From: Chondrilla cf. caribensis
Lineage: Eukaryota; Porifera; Demospongiae; Chondrillida; Chondrillidae
Length of the DNA stretch: 64,000 nt
Direction of reading: 5' to 3'
NCBI GenBank assembly: GCA_964020155.1
Contig: OZ026555.1
Span: forward strand, 3,301,795-3,365,794
A program made the translations under genes and the position numbers. The notes below the pieces were generated by a model. It was not told the DNA's origin. It saw only the letters and a program-made list of their open reading frames with translations, and did not search any database. Below are positions 31,201 to 43,225 of this stretch, piece by piece; the first letter of the stretch is position 1; each line of letters starts with the position of its first letter.

Positions 31201-32432
31201 ACAGGTCTGAAATACAACCCTTTAGCACTGGGCTAATTACTAACAGTCTTCCAACTTTATATAACATGCAATTAGCCTGCATGTACACAATGATCTTTTG
31301 ATTCAGTTACACTACACATTACACAGACACAGCCTGTTCATCAACTGCACACAGTGTGTGTGCCTTCATGAGTTCTTCATACACGTACAGTACATACTAA
31401 TAGTGTACCTTCATGAAGGGCTCCGCTTTCTTCCTCAAGTCAGCCACTGACATAGCAGATCTTGCATATCCCACTATCCTCGTGTTCGGAGGGAAGAGGT
31501 TCTGTCTGTATATAAACCTGCAGCAAGCCGAGCGTACACACATGTACACATTATAATAAGGACCAGACGTACTCCCGTACCCACAACTATCTTTACAACA
31601 CATAGCAGAGAGTGGATACAGTAGCACTAGAGATACGTACACTGTAACAGGTACTGCATACGATACTCGGTAGGGTGGAGATAGGTAGGCTATAAGGCAT
31701 GTAGAACACGGTAACTTGGAACACAGGAATCAATGGCCTCTGGTAATAAGTTACATGTATTGCATACAAGTTTATGTGTGTGTTATCTCCATAGAGGGGA
31801 GATTCAACATTGGAAGACACTTGCCCACAGCTCTGGATGAAGAGTGCTTGAAGACGCCCACTCCAAGATACCCTGCATTACCCAATGCCATAGCAACACA
31901 TACTGTATGTTTGAGAATACAACACACCATAGTGTAGGGTAGATTTTCTTCTTTGCCAAATCTCCCTGCAATTCAATAGGAAAACACATTTGCAACTTCA
32001 CATGAAATATCAATTCAATAACAGTAGCACAGATGCTTTCGCGGTAAAACCGTTCAATAATTAAGAAATAAGGACGTTCCAATAATTTCAATGTAAAAGT
32101 TTGGTATTCTGGACAAATATCATTCGCTCTGTTTCAAATATTATCACACTCGGTCCTTTAAGACGTTAAGAACTCACGGAGGCTCCCAAGACAATAACAA
32201 TGTTGGACGGTCCACTCATATTCTCAAAACCGTCTTGAACCTCCTGGGAAAATGTGATTTGAAGCTGTTCGGTACTTGTTGATGGGTTGAGAGGTCCACT
32301 TGAGGTAGGTTTGACGGTTTCTTGGCCTTCGACTGCGATGCTAGTGCTAATAGCTTCAGGTCTGACAGTAACAGGAGTAGCTTCCGTACCAGATCCTTCT
32401 CTCTGCTCGCCACTCGCACAAATTGACCCCAT
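25204..32432 (-). CDS. G6PD: glucose-6-phosphate dehydrogenase, copy 1, 12 exons
   Basis: First, NADPH-making enzyme of the oxidative pentose phosphate pathway. Exons (5' to 3'): 32178-32432, 31928-31965, 31409-31517, 30040-30260, 28316-28474, 27524-27649, 27217-27310, 26624-26810, 26335-26364, 26146-26258, 25549-25811, 25204-25282. All junctions are GT..AG and in phase, giving 557 residues, stop TGA. The NADP-binding GASGDLAKKK spans exons 1-2. The substrate and active-site segment RIDHYLGKE is in exon 5; [41 protein letters not shown] and [10 protein letters not shown] follow as in the family. Exon 1 adds about 70 residues rich in Ser/Thr before the Rossmann fold, unlike copy 2; the ATG at 32432 is the first in frame. 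No lesion is seen. Confidence 0.93.
27106..27214. repeat. ~14-bp minisatellite beside a G6PD splice donor, copy 1
   Basis: Tandem units like gacctgtcaccctg start within a few bases of the 5' splice site of exon 27217-27310. The corresponding intron of copy 2 has the same repeat at 37277-37427. Confidence 0.85.
29450..29614. mobile_element. short TIR element (MITE-like)
   Basis: Left end gctgaacctctacattgc and right end gtgtccttaatagagaggttctgcagta are imperfect inverted repeats of the AACCTCT...GGACAC type also seen at 46242-46416. The inner part contains, in reverse, the repeat at 45598-45665. It lies in a G6PD copy 1 intron. Confidence 0.5.
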
Positions 32433-32544
32433 ACAGCGGACAGCGGTACAGCGGTAATTTCCGGTCAGATTTGTGCGTGGGCTACACTTTCCAATTGAAG
32501 CGCACCTATTGTCGTTAAATTTGCTCACGAGTGCATATTCATCA

Positions 32545-33240
32545 GTGTTGTGGTAATGGTAACTGGTAATTGTAAATGGCTGTAATCAATTACACATTTC
32601 TAGGTAATAGTAATTCAATTGTAATTGAGGTTTTTTTCACTGAAGTAATCGTAATGGTAATTGATTACATTCAACTTTTTGTGTAATCGATGCACAATTA
32701 CACAATTACATACAATTACATTCCTCCTTGCTCCCCTGGATATGAAAAGATTTCTACTCAATGAGGGATATAGTATTATATATTGTATTAAGGTATATAC
32801 GCAGTTCTATGTAAGGCAGGTCGAGTTGTTAGCCATTGTTGGGGATCAACTCTGGCGATTGAGAAGGTGGAAGAATTATTGGGTAAAACAGTAATTGCTA
32901 AGAATGAAGCATGCTGGAATTCCCAGCTGAAGGTGGTGCGGCAACTTGTGGAAATTGATGTAGTTAAGGTTGTGGACAAGAGGGAGTTCCAGTTGAATTG
33001 AGAGAACCCCCTTGAGTTTTGGCAATTAAAAGCCACTGAATACCCTTTGCTTGCTAAGCTAGTAAGTAAGGTGTTCACTGTGCCTGCAACATCTGCACCA
33101 GTTGAACCATAGACTCTACGTTGAACGTGTTTTTAGTCAGGCCGGCAAAATTTTAAATCCACTAAGATGTCGCATGCTACCTAAGAACTTCGAAACATTA
33201 ATATTTATGAAAATTAACTTTCATTTTATGTTACTAAGAT
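32545..33240 (+). pseudogene. hAT transposon relic with C-terminal dimerisation domain
   Basis: Left part starts cagtgttgtggtaatgg..., with runs of taattgtaa/aattacac typical of hAT element ends. From about 32890 the translation shows ENPLEFWQLK, YPLLAKLVSKVF and TSAPVE; after a small disruption come ERVFSQAGKIL and MLPKNFETLIFMK. This is the hAT C-terminal dimerisation domain (WW/xFW...YPxL...PATSAPxERVFS). There are in-frame stops and most of the transposase is missing. It lies between the first exon of G6PD copy 1 and the last exon of copy 2. Confidence 0.8.
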
Positions 33241-33280
33241 CCATGTCTTGCTATATAGTGCATACTATTATTATTTAGTG

Positions 33281-33401
33281 GTTAAGACATGGGCATGAGG
33301 GCAGTATGACATATAATTAAAATACCGAGTCCCAAGGGTGCAAAGTGCCCGAGGGTGAGTGCATTTTATATGTCATAATGCCCGAGTGTCCATGTCTTAA
33401 C
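33281..33401. mobile_element. MITE-like element with 35-bp inverted repeats
   Basis: Arms 33281-33315 (gttaagacatgg...tatgacatata) and 33367-33401 pair with about five mismatches around a 51-base centre. No coding content. Confidence 0.75.
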
Positions 33402-33404
33402 TAT

Positions 33405-33502
33405 TATAGCATCCGTTGCTAACGCTTTATACTGTTGCTAACGCTTTATACATTATAAAATTGCTGTATAATAGTACTGTTTCTATGGTAACGGATGCTA
33501 TA
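33405..33502. repeat. second foldback with internal direct repeats
   Basis: tatagcatccgttgc (33405) is the inverse of gtaacggatgctata (ending 33502), and gttgctaacgctttata occurs twice between the arms. It directly abuts the element at 33281-33401. Confidence 0.65.
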
Positions 33503-33874
33503 ACATAATACTATGCACATATACATGGTCCTTGTAAGTGTCATACATTGGCATCAATCTGAAGACAGCTGGCTTAATCTACATGCATGGTGCATACAAC
33601 ATGCTTGAAGCTGACGGTAGAAGTAATTCAATATCACCCGTGAAGCGTACACAGTATTCATACTGTGATGCTAGAATATGTAGACATGTTATGCATACAA
33701 GAATACTATAATCAATTATTGATCACAAATTACCAAACCATTATAAAAGTGTAAGACATTCAGTTTGCTACTAACAATTACGGCATTTGCATGCACACAC
33801 ACACACAGACACACAGTTAAAGTTCAGAAAGAAAAGAAATCATACATTATTGCCAACAAGTGAAAACTAAGGAT

Positions 33875-36323
33875 TTACAACTTTCCACCTTTTGGTTCAT
33901 CCCACTTGTACGTTGTACTGTACTGGTAGCCCACCTTAGCGGCCAGTTCATCTGCTTCTTTAGGACCTCGGCTGCAAAAGGGAGGCAAACAGTGTTGTGT
34001 AGCGGTCAATGTATGTAGTACTGCTTGAAATACGTGCAAGCTGATTTGCAAATCTGTACTTCTTAACAGAGAGACATGTTTACCTAGATTTACTGGTTGA
34101 TATAGTCCACAAGTCCAGGACTGAGTGAAGTGTATGTACTAGTTGAAGTATATCACCAGGGTATATACCTGCTAAATGAGCTACACAGTATATGAATGGT
34201 TCATATTAATAATAATATTATTAGTATTATAATAAGCACAAACTACATAATAACAATAATCACACTTCTAACAATAATAATAACACATAAACACACAACA
34301 GCTAAAATCAAATTAGTAGATATCAATTTCTGGTTTGTATTCTTGTTAACATTATTACAAACAACTTTAATGGATATAAATTACCATAATATTACATTAC
34401 ATGCCAATTATCAACCTGCATCTGAAGGTGAACATGTGTACCGGTATTCTCCAGCCATTTACCAGGACACTATACAGTACATGAATATGTGTGGCAGATA
34501 CAAGAAAAAATGTGAATACGTAATCTTTTAGTGTGTGAAAGCTGGAGATTTCAGCCACAACAAGCATATGGTTCAAAGTACATACCTTGTTGGACAACAT
34601 ATGCTGCACACAGTACACACACCAGGTTCCATCCACTACATTCCAGCAACACTGGGACTCACGTTCCGTAGATATAAGGTATGGGTTTGATCTTGTCCTT
34701 GTCAATCTGGTGGAGAAGAGGAGTGAAGATCCTCCAGGCCTCGGCCAGCTCGTCTGTCCTCACAAAGTGAGTCTGTTGACCAGAGAAGACGTCCAGGATC
34801 AGTCGCTCGTAGGCATCGGGGAGGTAAAGGTCAGTGTAGCGGTGTTTGTAGGTCAGGTCCAGCTCACTCTCCACGGGTTCAAAGGACATACCGGGCTGCT
34901 TCAGGTTCACTTTGGCATAGATTGCCTACACATCACAAAAACATAATATTAACAAGTCGTTAATAAAAAAACGCAAACAGGTACCAAATTCTGCATGTCT
35001 GTGTTATGTCTGTTATAATGTGTATAGTACATACAGTAGCTATGGTGGATGCAGTACATACAGTAGACATGGTGGATGCAGTACATACAGTAGATATGGT
35101 GGATGCAGTACATACAGTAGATATGGTGGATGCAGTACATACAGTAGATATGGTGGATGCAGTACATACAGTAGATATGGTGGATGCAGTACATACAGTA
35201 GATATGGTGGATGCAGTACATACTATAGATATGGTGGATGCAGTACATACAGTAGATATCTACAGTCACCAACCTCATTGGGCTGCAATCTGATGACCAA
35301 CTCATTTCTTCTTGCCTTGTCTTCAAAAATGTCCCCGGGGACATCCTTGAACTGGACCCTCACTTCTGCCTTGCGCTCATTCAAAGCTGTGGAGAGAGAA
35401 GCATACGTTTACAAAGACTCCAATCAACAAACACATTGTACGTATGACAAATATCCACATGTGACACTCTAGAAAATTGAGGTTTACAAAAAGTCTTATT
35501 CATGAACAGTACCACTTAGTTGGGAAGCAGCTGATCAATGTGTTCCCATTCCAATGGTAAGACTATCATAAAGTACAAACTTGGGCTGACAAGAGGTACA
35601 TAAGTACATATGAATACACTCTTCAATTCACAAGTATTCTATAATCTATGGTTTTCAGCACTCGAAACAGACTAACAGTAGTGGTGAAAGGGATGCCAGG
35701 GCTTTCTAGTAACTACTACTGCAATGTACACATTAGGCAATTCACATTTCATCACAAATAACAACAGGCAGAGATGTATGCAGTCCTGTACTTCACCTTT
35801 TCCACACTTGACAATGAACGGAACACCTGTGAGATGAGAATGAGATGTAAGCCAGTTACTGTCCATTCACTTGAGGCCTCTCTATCCCTTATCTACACTT
35901 TGCCCTTCATCCATGGTGAACACACAGCATGAGTCATGTACAACAAATTCAGCACATAATTGAGTACGTTTTCATAGCAAAACATGAAATTTGCATAAAA
36001 GTCCCATAAAAGTCCCTGGCCTCTACCTGCAATATCATTCAATCCATCAAATTAATCATACAGTGCAAACTATAGGAATTCTCGTTAATCTGCCACCGCT
36101 TTATCCGCCAAACCTTTTTAATCCACCAGAATTTCCCAGTACCAATATACTGTACAAGTTACAATGATTATCCAGTCAATCTGCCAAACTCGTTAATCCA
36201 CCATATTCTTTGAAATGAATTGCAGCAGATTAACAGATATTCACTATGTACGTATATATATGTCCACCTTCATGGACTATAGCTAACTGCATATTTCTCA
36301 TACCCCAGGCCTACAGGTGGTGC

Positions 36324-36370
<47 letters not shown>

Positions 36371-39300
36371 GCCACCTGTTTACACCACAATCCTCTGTTG
36401 ACTAGGGCTAGGCTTGATGTACATATAAGGTGAATTTTAACAATGTTGTGTCAATAAACACTATGTTTTGAATCCCTGCATACGTACGTACCATCCCAGC
36501 GTTCATTTCTGATGTAGAACAAGCCCATTGCATAAGTGGGCGTGACTGAACCCTTTGGCACAGTGGGATCATCCAGGTAGCCCTCCTTGGCATCACCCTC
36601 TCCATCCGGGTTACCCACATACTGGCCCAACACCACATCATCCAGTCCAATAGGCTTGATTGAATGCAGGACTTTCACCTGACAACACACATGAAGGGAT
36701 CAACAATCGCACATTATAACAAAATCAAATACATGTATGTATGCACACATACAGTACAAATAAGGACATACAAGTACACTTTGGTTACAAGCCAGAGTCA
36801 GAATATATCTCCGTATATGAATACAGATAAAAGTATAATAGTAGTTATATGTTTGAAATACGTAATTTCATGCAGCTACTGTTCTTTTCATGAGTATACA
36901 CAGGTTAGGAATCATGTCCACCCCGCTATGTACAGGGACATACATATATGTGAATAGGTAATAAATGCTAGTATCTACATCAAATACTTCACTTAAAACA
37001 TCCTCTATTACTGTACGCACCCTTTCCACTGAAAAAAATGATTTACTTATTGTGATTAGGAACCATAGATAACATTTAGCAATTCTACCTGCTTCTCTAT
37101 TACCATGACAACTGTTGCTAGGCATTATCTACATTTTGGTGAGTGTTGAAGTACTGTGCATCTGACTTATCCTTTTAGTGAAATAGGATGCCAGTGTAGC
37201 ACAATATGTTGTAACCACCACACATATGTACAACACATACTACTCAGTAGTGCTAAAGTCTGCTATGGTCTTTACATGGACCTGCCACCTGGACCTACCA
37301 CCCTGGACCTGCCACCCGGACCTGTCACCCCAGACCTGCCACCCTGGACCTACCACCCTGGACCTGTCATCCTGGACCTGCCACCCTGGACCTGCCAACC
37401 TGGACCTGTCACCTGGACCTGCAACCCACCTTTTCATTTCTTATATCCTCGGCAGAGTTAGTAGCTGGCTTCTCCATTGCCGTCAGACACAACACTTGCA
37501 ACAGATGATTCTGCATCACATCTCTATGGCCCAGCACAACAAGTGGTGAACATCACAACTGGAATCAAATGCTTTGTATGCATGCACATGTACAGCAAGA
37601 TAAAACATGCAAACATACATGTACATGAGTGTAAACATGTATGCCAGTGGGAACACTGTAAACATGCTCATTAGTATAATCATGTACATCTGTGTAAACA
37701 TTTATTATTAGTGTAAACATGTACATTAGTACTCATATTATGTTTACACTCAAATGCATGTCTACATGGATAGGTTTATAAGGATTCATCAAAGTCACAT
37801 TCGTATACAAAACAGACACAAAAAATGGTTCAAATTATACCCTATCTTTGGTGGGGAACTACTAAGGTTTCAGAATCGCTTTCGGTAGGAAAATGCAAGT
37901 CTTAATACCCATGAACCAATTAACTAAATTCTATTTCAAAACTCTAATACTTCCGTAGACTCATAAGCTACACAGAATTCGATAGACGGAAGCAATACAT
38001 ATTTACGTGGATAAATATTTCATTCATAAACAAGCAATCTACAGTGCTGATGTTTCCACCAATTTACGAGTCTGACCTGCTTACATATGTGCATGCATTC
38101 GGTGAGGTATGTTTCCATTTACAAATTCACTCATATGGCATGAAGTTTGAAAAAAAACTTCACAAAGAAATATTCCACTGTATGATACTCACAGATATGT
38201 ACACATACTCTCAGTATGTGATGACTACTGTAATACTGTAATATACAATATTTGTCTCCTAGATTACCCATGGATTCTCTCAATGTGAATAGCATCTAAC
38301 GACGGTATTACTGTACATGTGTACCTGATAATGCCGAACTCATCGAAATATCCTCCTCTTCCTTTTGTTCCAAATGGTTCCTTGAACGTGATGGTGACAT
38401 TGTCTATGTAGTTCCTGTTCCACAGTGGGCCGAAGACTGCGTTGCCAAACCTACAACAGGAAGCATGACCGTGTACATCGAGTGAGAATGAGCGTAGTGA
38501 TTGAATCCTCATTCACTTTATCACCTCTGGAAACTTTTAATCATGTTGATAAAAGTGAAAAATCAACACCTGTTTCTATTCAGATGATCAAGTACAGTAC
38601 ACAGAATTACAGTACATACATACATATGTATGCAATACATATACGTACATTATAGTTGATATACAATATATACGTACATACATACATATACGTAAGGCAC
38701 ACACAATGTCACACATACACAGTACACATACTTTACAGTGAATACAAGAGCTTAATAAAGAATCCAGGGAAACTAGGATTCTCTACTTTCCCCTTCCCCT
38801 ATATTCCCTGTACTCATGCTCAGTATCCCCTTAAGTAAGTCAGATGCTATGGTGACAGCTAGTGTTGATGAGTAACAAGAAGTAATTTTCATCAATATAC
38901 ATACACACATGTTTATAACTACGTATGTACATACATATATATCTACAAAAGTAATGGGACGGTGTTAGGATTCAGGAAACGGCAGACTGATTGCTATAAT
39001 ATATATATATATATATGTACATGTACTGTAATATGAGGAATGACGACTCAATCAAATGTTTAACGTTTTGATTTTGACCTTATATAAAATTATATACACT
39101 AATATATACATTCAGTACATACATACGTACATATATATTACACCATGTATGGTAGATTGGAATACCAAGAACATCTGTACCTGAGCACCAGAAGATTCTG
39201 CACCATTTCCTTCCCGAGGTAGTGATCGATACGGTAGATCACTTCTTCCTTGAACAACCCACTGAGGTGTTCTGAGAGCTTAGCTGAACTTTCGCTGTCT

Positions 39301-40797
39301 TTACCAAAAGGTTTCTCCACCACAACACGACTCCAGCCACTAGCAAGAACAGGAAGCACCAAACTGGCATAAAGATACAGTGAATTCTCGTTAATACTTC
39401 ATTAAGCTTTTTATCCACTACAATTTCCCGACACCAATATACTAGCAGTAAATAAATAAATATCCCGTTAATCTCAAAATCTTCCCTGCACGGGCTCTCC
39501 TCTCTTATATACAACCAGGGCATCTAATGATGATTTACATCAATTATTCCATATCACTCATCAGATGATAATCCAAGAATCTCACCAAGTATTTATAAAT
39601 GGAATATGCATGCATTAAATTTCATCAGGGTACGTACATGGGAAATAGATAGGCTTGATAGTCCCCTCTGCCTTCTAGGACCATCTAATCTGTCTATTTC
39701 CCATCTACCCTGCTGGAAGTTGGTACAGCTAACTTGTATCCCAGCAAAAGTTGGAATGGGAGTGAATGATGTGTTGTGTTGCCATGACATTAACCAAGTG
39801 CTAATCAATCAATGCACCAATTATAGGACGTATTCAATTAGGTCTGTGAACAGGTGTCTGTAGACCCATATAGATCCACAGCTGTGTGCCCACAGCACAC
39901 ATTAGAGGCATGGCAGCACCTTCCTTTTGATCTTACCTCACACTGTGATACAAATATGTATAGACAAGGTTACCTGTTGTACACACATACATACAGTGCA
40001 AATACTGTATAGATAAACCAAACTAAAAGGAATTATTAACAGGTAACTGTGTACAGACATGGATACTCCTAGCTGACACACTACACAAATACATGATAGG
40101 CACACAGTATATGTACACTTATACAAACTCAAGCATTGGAATGCAGTAGTGTACATGGTGTCCTGTAGACGGAGGGTCTGATGTTGGTTTATACAAATCC
40201 TCCTTCCCGAGCTGCTTGAAATTCATAAAGCCCACGGTCACGTTGATGGCCAAAAGCAGCCCTGTCTGAAGCTTCACAGCTCTGTAACACACAAGCATTT
40301 CTTTACTAATCTAATTGGAACCTCCCTTTCTAGATTCTGCCTATGGGCCTGAATAGTTTACTTGGGAGTTTAACATTGCATACATCTGTTGTTTACAGCA
40401 ACATGTCAGCAAACACTAATCATGTAAAAAGTACAAATATCTCACCTCTTACTCATGCAGCACTCTTTCAGGTTTGTGGTCACTGGGGCAAACACCGAAG
40501 GAGGGAGGGAGAGATAGAATAGCCTGTTTCCTTCCGTGAATCCTTCCTCCAGTTTACACAGTTCAGCATTGAGAGTAACAAAGGCCTCCTTCTGGTCGTA
40601 AGAGCCTTTCACGTAGGAATTGAGGGCAAAGAATGCATCAGCTTTCTCTTTCTCTTCTTCTTTGATCTTCACAAAGAAGAGAACAATCACACTCAACCCT
40701 AATACACCCATAAATACAGGAATTATCTTCTAGATTCTACAGTGTACAAATACATAGATACAGATATGCTATGGTATGTATCACAAATGGGCCTTCC

Positions 40798-40872
<75 letters not shown>

Positions 40873-43225
40873 TATGTGAACAAACCTATTGGCACAAATA
40901 CCATCTTAACTATGGTAGGGTGTCTACAATTCAGTATCCCTGCCCTCAATAGATAACTGAAGCTCCACATGTGCGTACATCCAATTAAGAAAGCTCAACA
41001 AAACCCACAATTAAAGCAATTGCTTTTTTTTGTTTGGGAAATCACTTTGCTCGCTTGACTTGAAAATCCCCTTTGATGCAAGATTGGTAAACATATTTCA
41101 AGCCCAAGAGGCACAATATGACATTATCATAACAGTCACCACCTAGAGTAGTTAGTGTATGCTTCACAGTGTAATAATGTTTTGAGAGTATTGAAACCAA
41201 ATATGGTGGTGATAATTTCAAACCTTACATACCTCATACATGTTATGATGTAGAGGAGTGGAATTTCACACCAATGCAAAGAAGGCCCTAAATGCCTACA
41301 GGCCTGCACATTTACATGTACATAGCTCCTTGTATTCAGCAACAACCACACATCACAATATGCATGGGGTACATATGTTGTACACACACTGTATTACTAA
41401 CTAGGGCTGTGCAATTATTGTGATAATAATATCATTCTCCACTTTTATTATGATAATGAATTGACAATTATTGTAATAACACTTCCTCCATTATTTACTT
41501 ACTAAAGATGTACAAATTATGTTAGTGTTCAACACTAACATAATTTGTACATCTTTCCGAACGATCGCTTTGGGAAATTGAAGCGAATGGGCTGACGTAG
41601 TTTCTCTCTGACAGAAGGTGTGCGCAATTCGCTTCGTTTGGATGAAGTACTGGACTCAGCCATCTTTCACTTCCACAAGGTACGAAAGGCAATGATGATG
41701 CAACATTCGATGATATCAAATAGTATAATTGTGTTAACTGAAACATGGCTGATTGTCACAGTGTTCATTTTGTATTTGCAAAAGGGCGACCTGTAAACGT
41801 TAGGAACAACCCAAACTATTAAAAAAGGTAGACAAGAGCACCAAAAAGTGGTGGGGCCAAAACCGCTGCGGTTCCATCAGCCCTGTGTTGTTCCTTCAAA
41901 AACTAGATTCAATTGATTTGTACATTGCTAAGAACATAACTTTATCAGTTTAGCAGGTCATATCATAAAATTTTGAACACCCACCCACTCACCGAACCCC
42001 CCCCCCACACACAAAGTACATTGCACATACATAAGTTCTTTATACATGTACAGTACATACTAATAGTGTACCTTCATGAAGGGTTCCGCTTTCTTCCTTA
42101 AGTCAGCCACTGACATAGCAGACCTTGCATATCCCACTATCCTCGTGTTTGGAGGGAAGAGGTTCTGTCTGTATATGTGCCTGCAATACAGAGACACAGA
42201 GTACACTGGTAATGGTATACATAGGAATAAATAGTGTTTGGATTCACTCGAGTGACTGTCATCATTTTTTAATTCACATGATCTGGAAAATCATAAACAA
42301 ACATACATTTCACATGTGATGCATGCATAGCTGAATCCAGACATGAAGATCACACGTGTCCGATCTAGTGACTGTTCAAGACAGGCAGTTTTTTCACCAA
42401 CGTACATACATATGTACCTGAGTGTAGAGCAGTATGCCTGAATTGGGTACCATTGTGCTACCAAGTACTACACGACTACAGAGCAGTACGTCTGGACTTG
42501 GTACCAAGTAGTACCATATAGTGCTATTCGTGCCTGTGTTCTCTGTTGGGGGTCAATACTGTACACCACCGCCATCAGAGGTTTGTTATACGTACAACTC
42601 GGGGAAAACTGATGAATTTAAAGGAATGTAACCTGTCCAATGTTACCAGGTGGAAGAATTTGATACATGGCATATGTGTAGGCAGGAGAACACAAACAAT
42701 ATAGCAACATGCACTCACCAGAGGGTTGGGTAGATCTTTTTCTTCGCCAAATCTCCCTACGTCAATTGAAAAGGAAGGTAAATTACACAGATGTGCTGAA
42801 CTGCAGGGCCACACAGTGGAACATCTGAACCGGAAGGAGACTGTGCATATATATAACAGAGTAGAAAGTGACTTCCTACAAGGATACTTCTGAGCCACCA
42901 GAAACATTTTTAATAGTGCTAATGGTTCTCCTACCTCTGAAAAGTGGAGACCCTCTCTACGGTGGACTAACTGATCAGTCCCAATGTGTCCATTACAAAG
43001 AGATTCCAGTGTAATAAAAACAGTGCTGTTACAGTAGTTCAAAGTATTTGTAAGTACACGACTATGTACGTATGTGTACGTACATATGTACACATAATAT
43101 GCATACGTAGATCTAAATAGGCAAAATACATACTGCATGTGCAGGTATTGACATGTGCAAGTAGCCACGTCAGGTAGACTCACGGAGGCTCCAAGGACCA
43201 CCACGTTATGAGAGCATTCAGTCAT
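33875..43225 (-). CDS. G6PD: glucose-6-phosphate dehydrogenase, copy 2, 12 exons
   Basis: Tandem paralogue of copy 1, same strand. Exons (5' to 3'): 43184-43225, 42719-42756, 42072-42180, 40446-40666, 39181-39339, 38325-38450, 37430-37523, 36492-36678, 35797-35826, 35274-35386, 34663-34925, 33875-33971. Exons 2-11 have exactly the same lengths as in copy 1 (38, 109, 221, 159, 126, 94, 187, 30, 113, 263). The protein is 492 residues, stop TAA. Exon 1 encodes only [14 protein letters not shown], so the fold starts almost at the N-terminus. The last exon ends in a Lys/Gly-rich tail ([10 protein letters not shown]) that copy 1 lacks. [16 protein letters not shown] and [11 protein letters not shown] are intact, so the enzyme should be active. 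The alternative start and tail suggest a different compartment or regulation, which is an inference. Confidence 0.93.
35027..35263. repeat. 27-bp minisatellite, about 9 units
   Basis: Unit gtacatacagtagatatgg plus tggatgca (27 bases), repeated with very few changes. It ends 11 bases from the 3' splice-donor side of exon 35274-35386 of G6PD copy 2. Copy 1 lacks it. Confidence 0.95.
36071..36248. mobile_element. short TIR element (GAATTCTCGTTAATC type)
   Basis: Left end tataggaattctcgttaatc and right end cagattaacagatattcacta form an imperfect inverted repeat; the centre repeats 'cgttaatccacca' words. A partial relative starts with cagtgaattctcgttaat at 39378. Length and ends fit a pogo/mariner-type MITE. 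Confidence 0.6.
36326..36367. repeat. (CA)n microsatellite
   Basis: Pure CA run in a G6PD copy 2 intron. Confidence 0.9.
37277..37427. repeat. ~14-bp minisatellite beside a G6PD splice donor, copy 2
   Basis: Units such as gacctgccaccctg, longer array than in copy 1, at the same distance from exon 37430-37523. Confidence 0.85.
39378..39490. repeat. partial TIR element related to 36071-36248
   Basis: Begins cagtgaattctcgttaat and shares 'acaatttcccgacaccaatata' style words with the element at 36071-36248. The right end is unclear. Confidence 0.5.
40150..40281 (-). other. possible orphan exon inside a G6PD copy 2 intron
   Basis: A good acceptor (gtgttacag) at 40282 is followed by about 44 open codons: [18 protein letters not shown], then [13 protein letters not shown] and PTSDPPSTG. 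It has a hydrophobic stretch and ordinary amino-acid composition, unlike the random frames nearby. It does not belong to G6PD, where exons 40446-40666 and 39181-39339 join in phase without it. Family not recognised; it may be a relic or a chance frame. Confidence 0.3.
40801..40869. repeat. (GT)n microsatellite
   Basis: Pure GT run of about 69 bases in a G6PD copy 2 intron. Confidence 0.95.
41504..41556. repeat. perfect 53-bp palindrome (26-bp arms, 1-base centre)
   Basis: The left arm 41504-41529 (aaagatgtaca...gtgtt) is the exact reverse complement of 41531-41556, separated by a single C. It lies in a G6PD copy 2 intron next to AT-rich sequence that itself contains ataataat inverted words. 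Confidence 0.95.
42910..43015. repeat. partial copy of the AACCTCT/GGACAC short-element family
   Basis: Contains ctacctctgaaaagtgg, accctctctacggtgg, cagtcccaatgtgtcc and aaagagattccagtg, which parallel the right half of the element at 46242-46416. Confidence 0.5.

Noticed and set aside
35027..35263. CRISPR-like regular 27-bp repeats
   Set aside because: There are no unique spacers between units; it is a plain tandem minisatellite in an animal intron.
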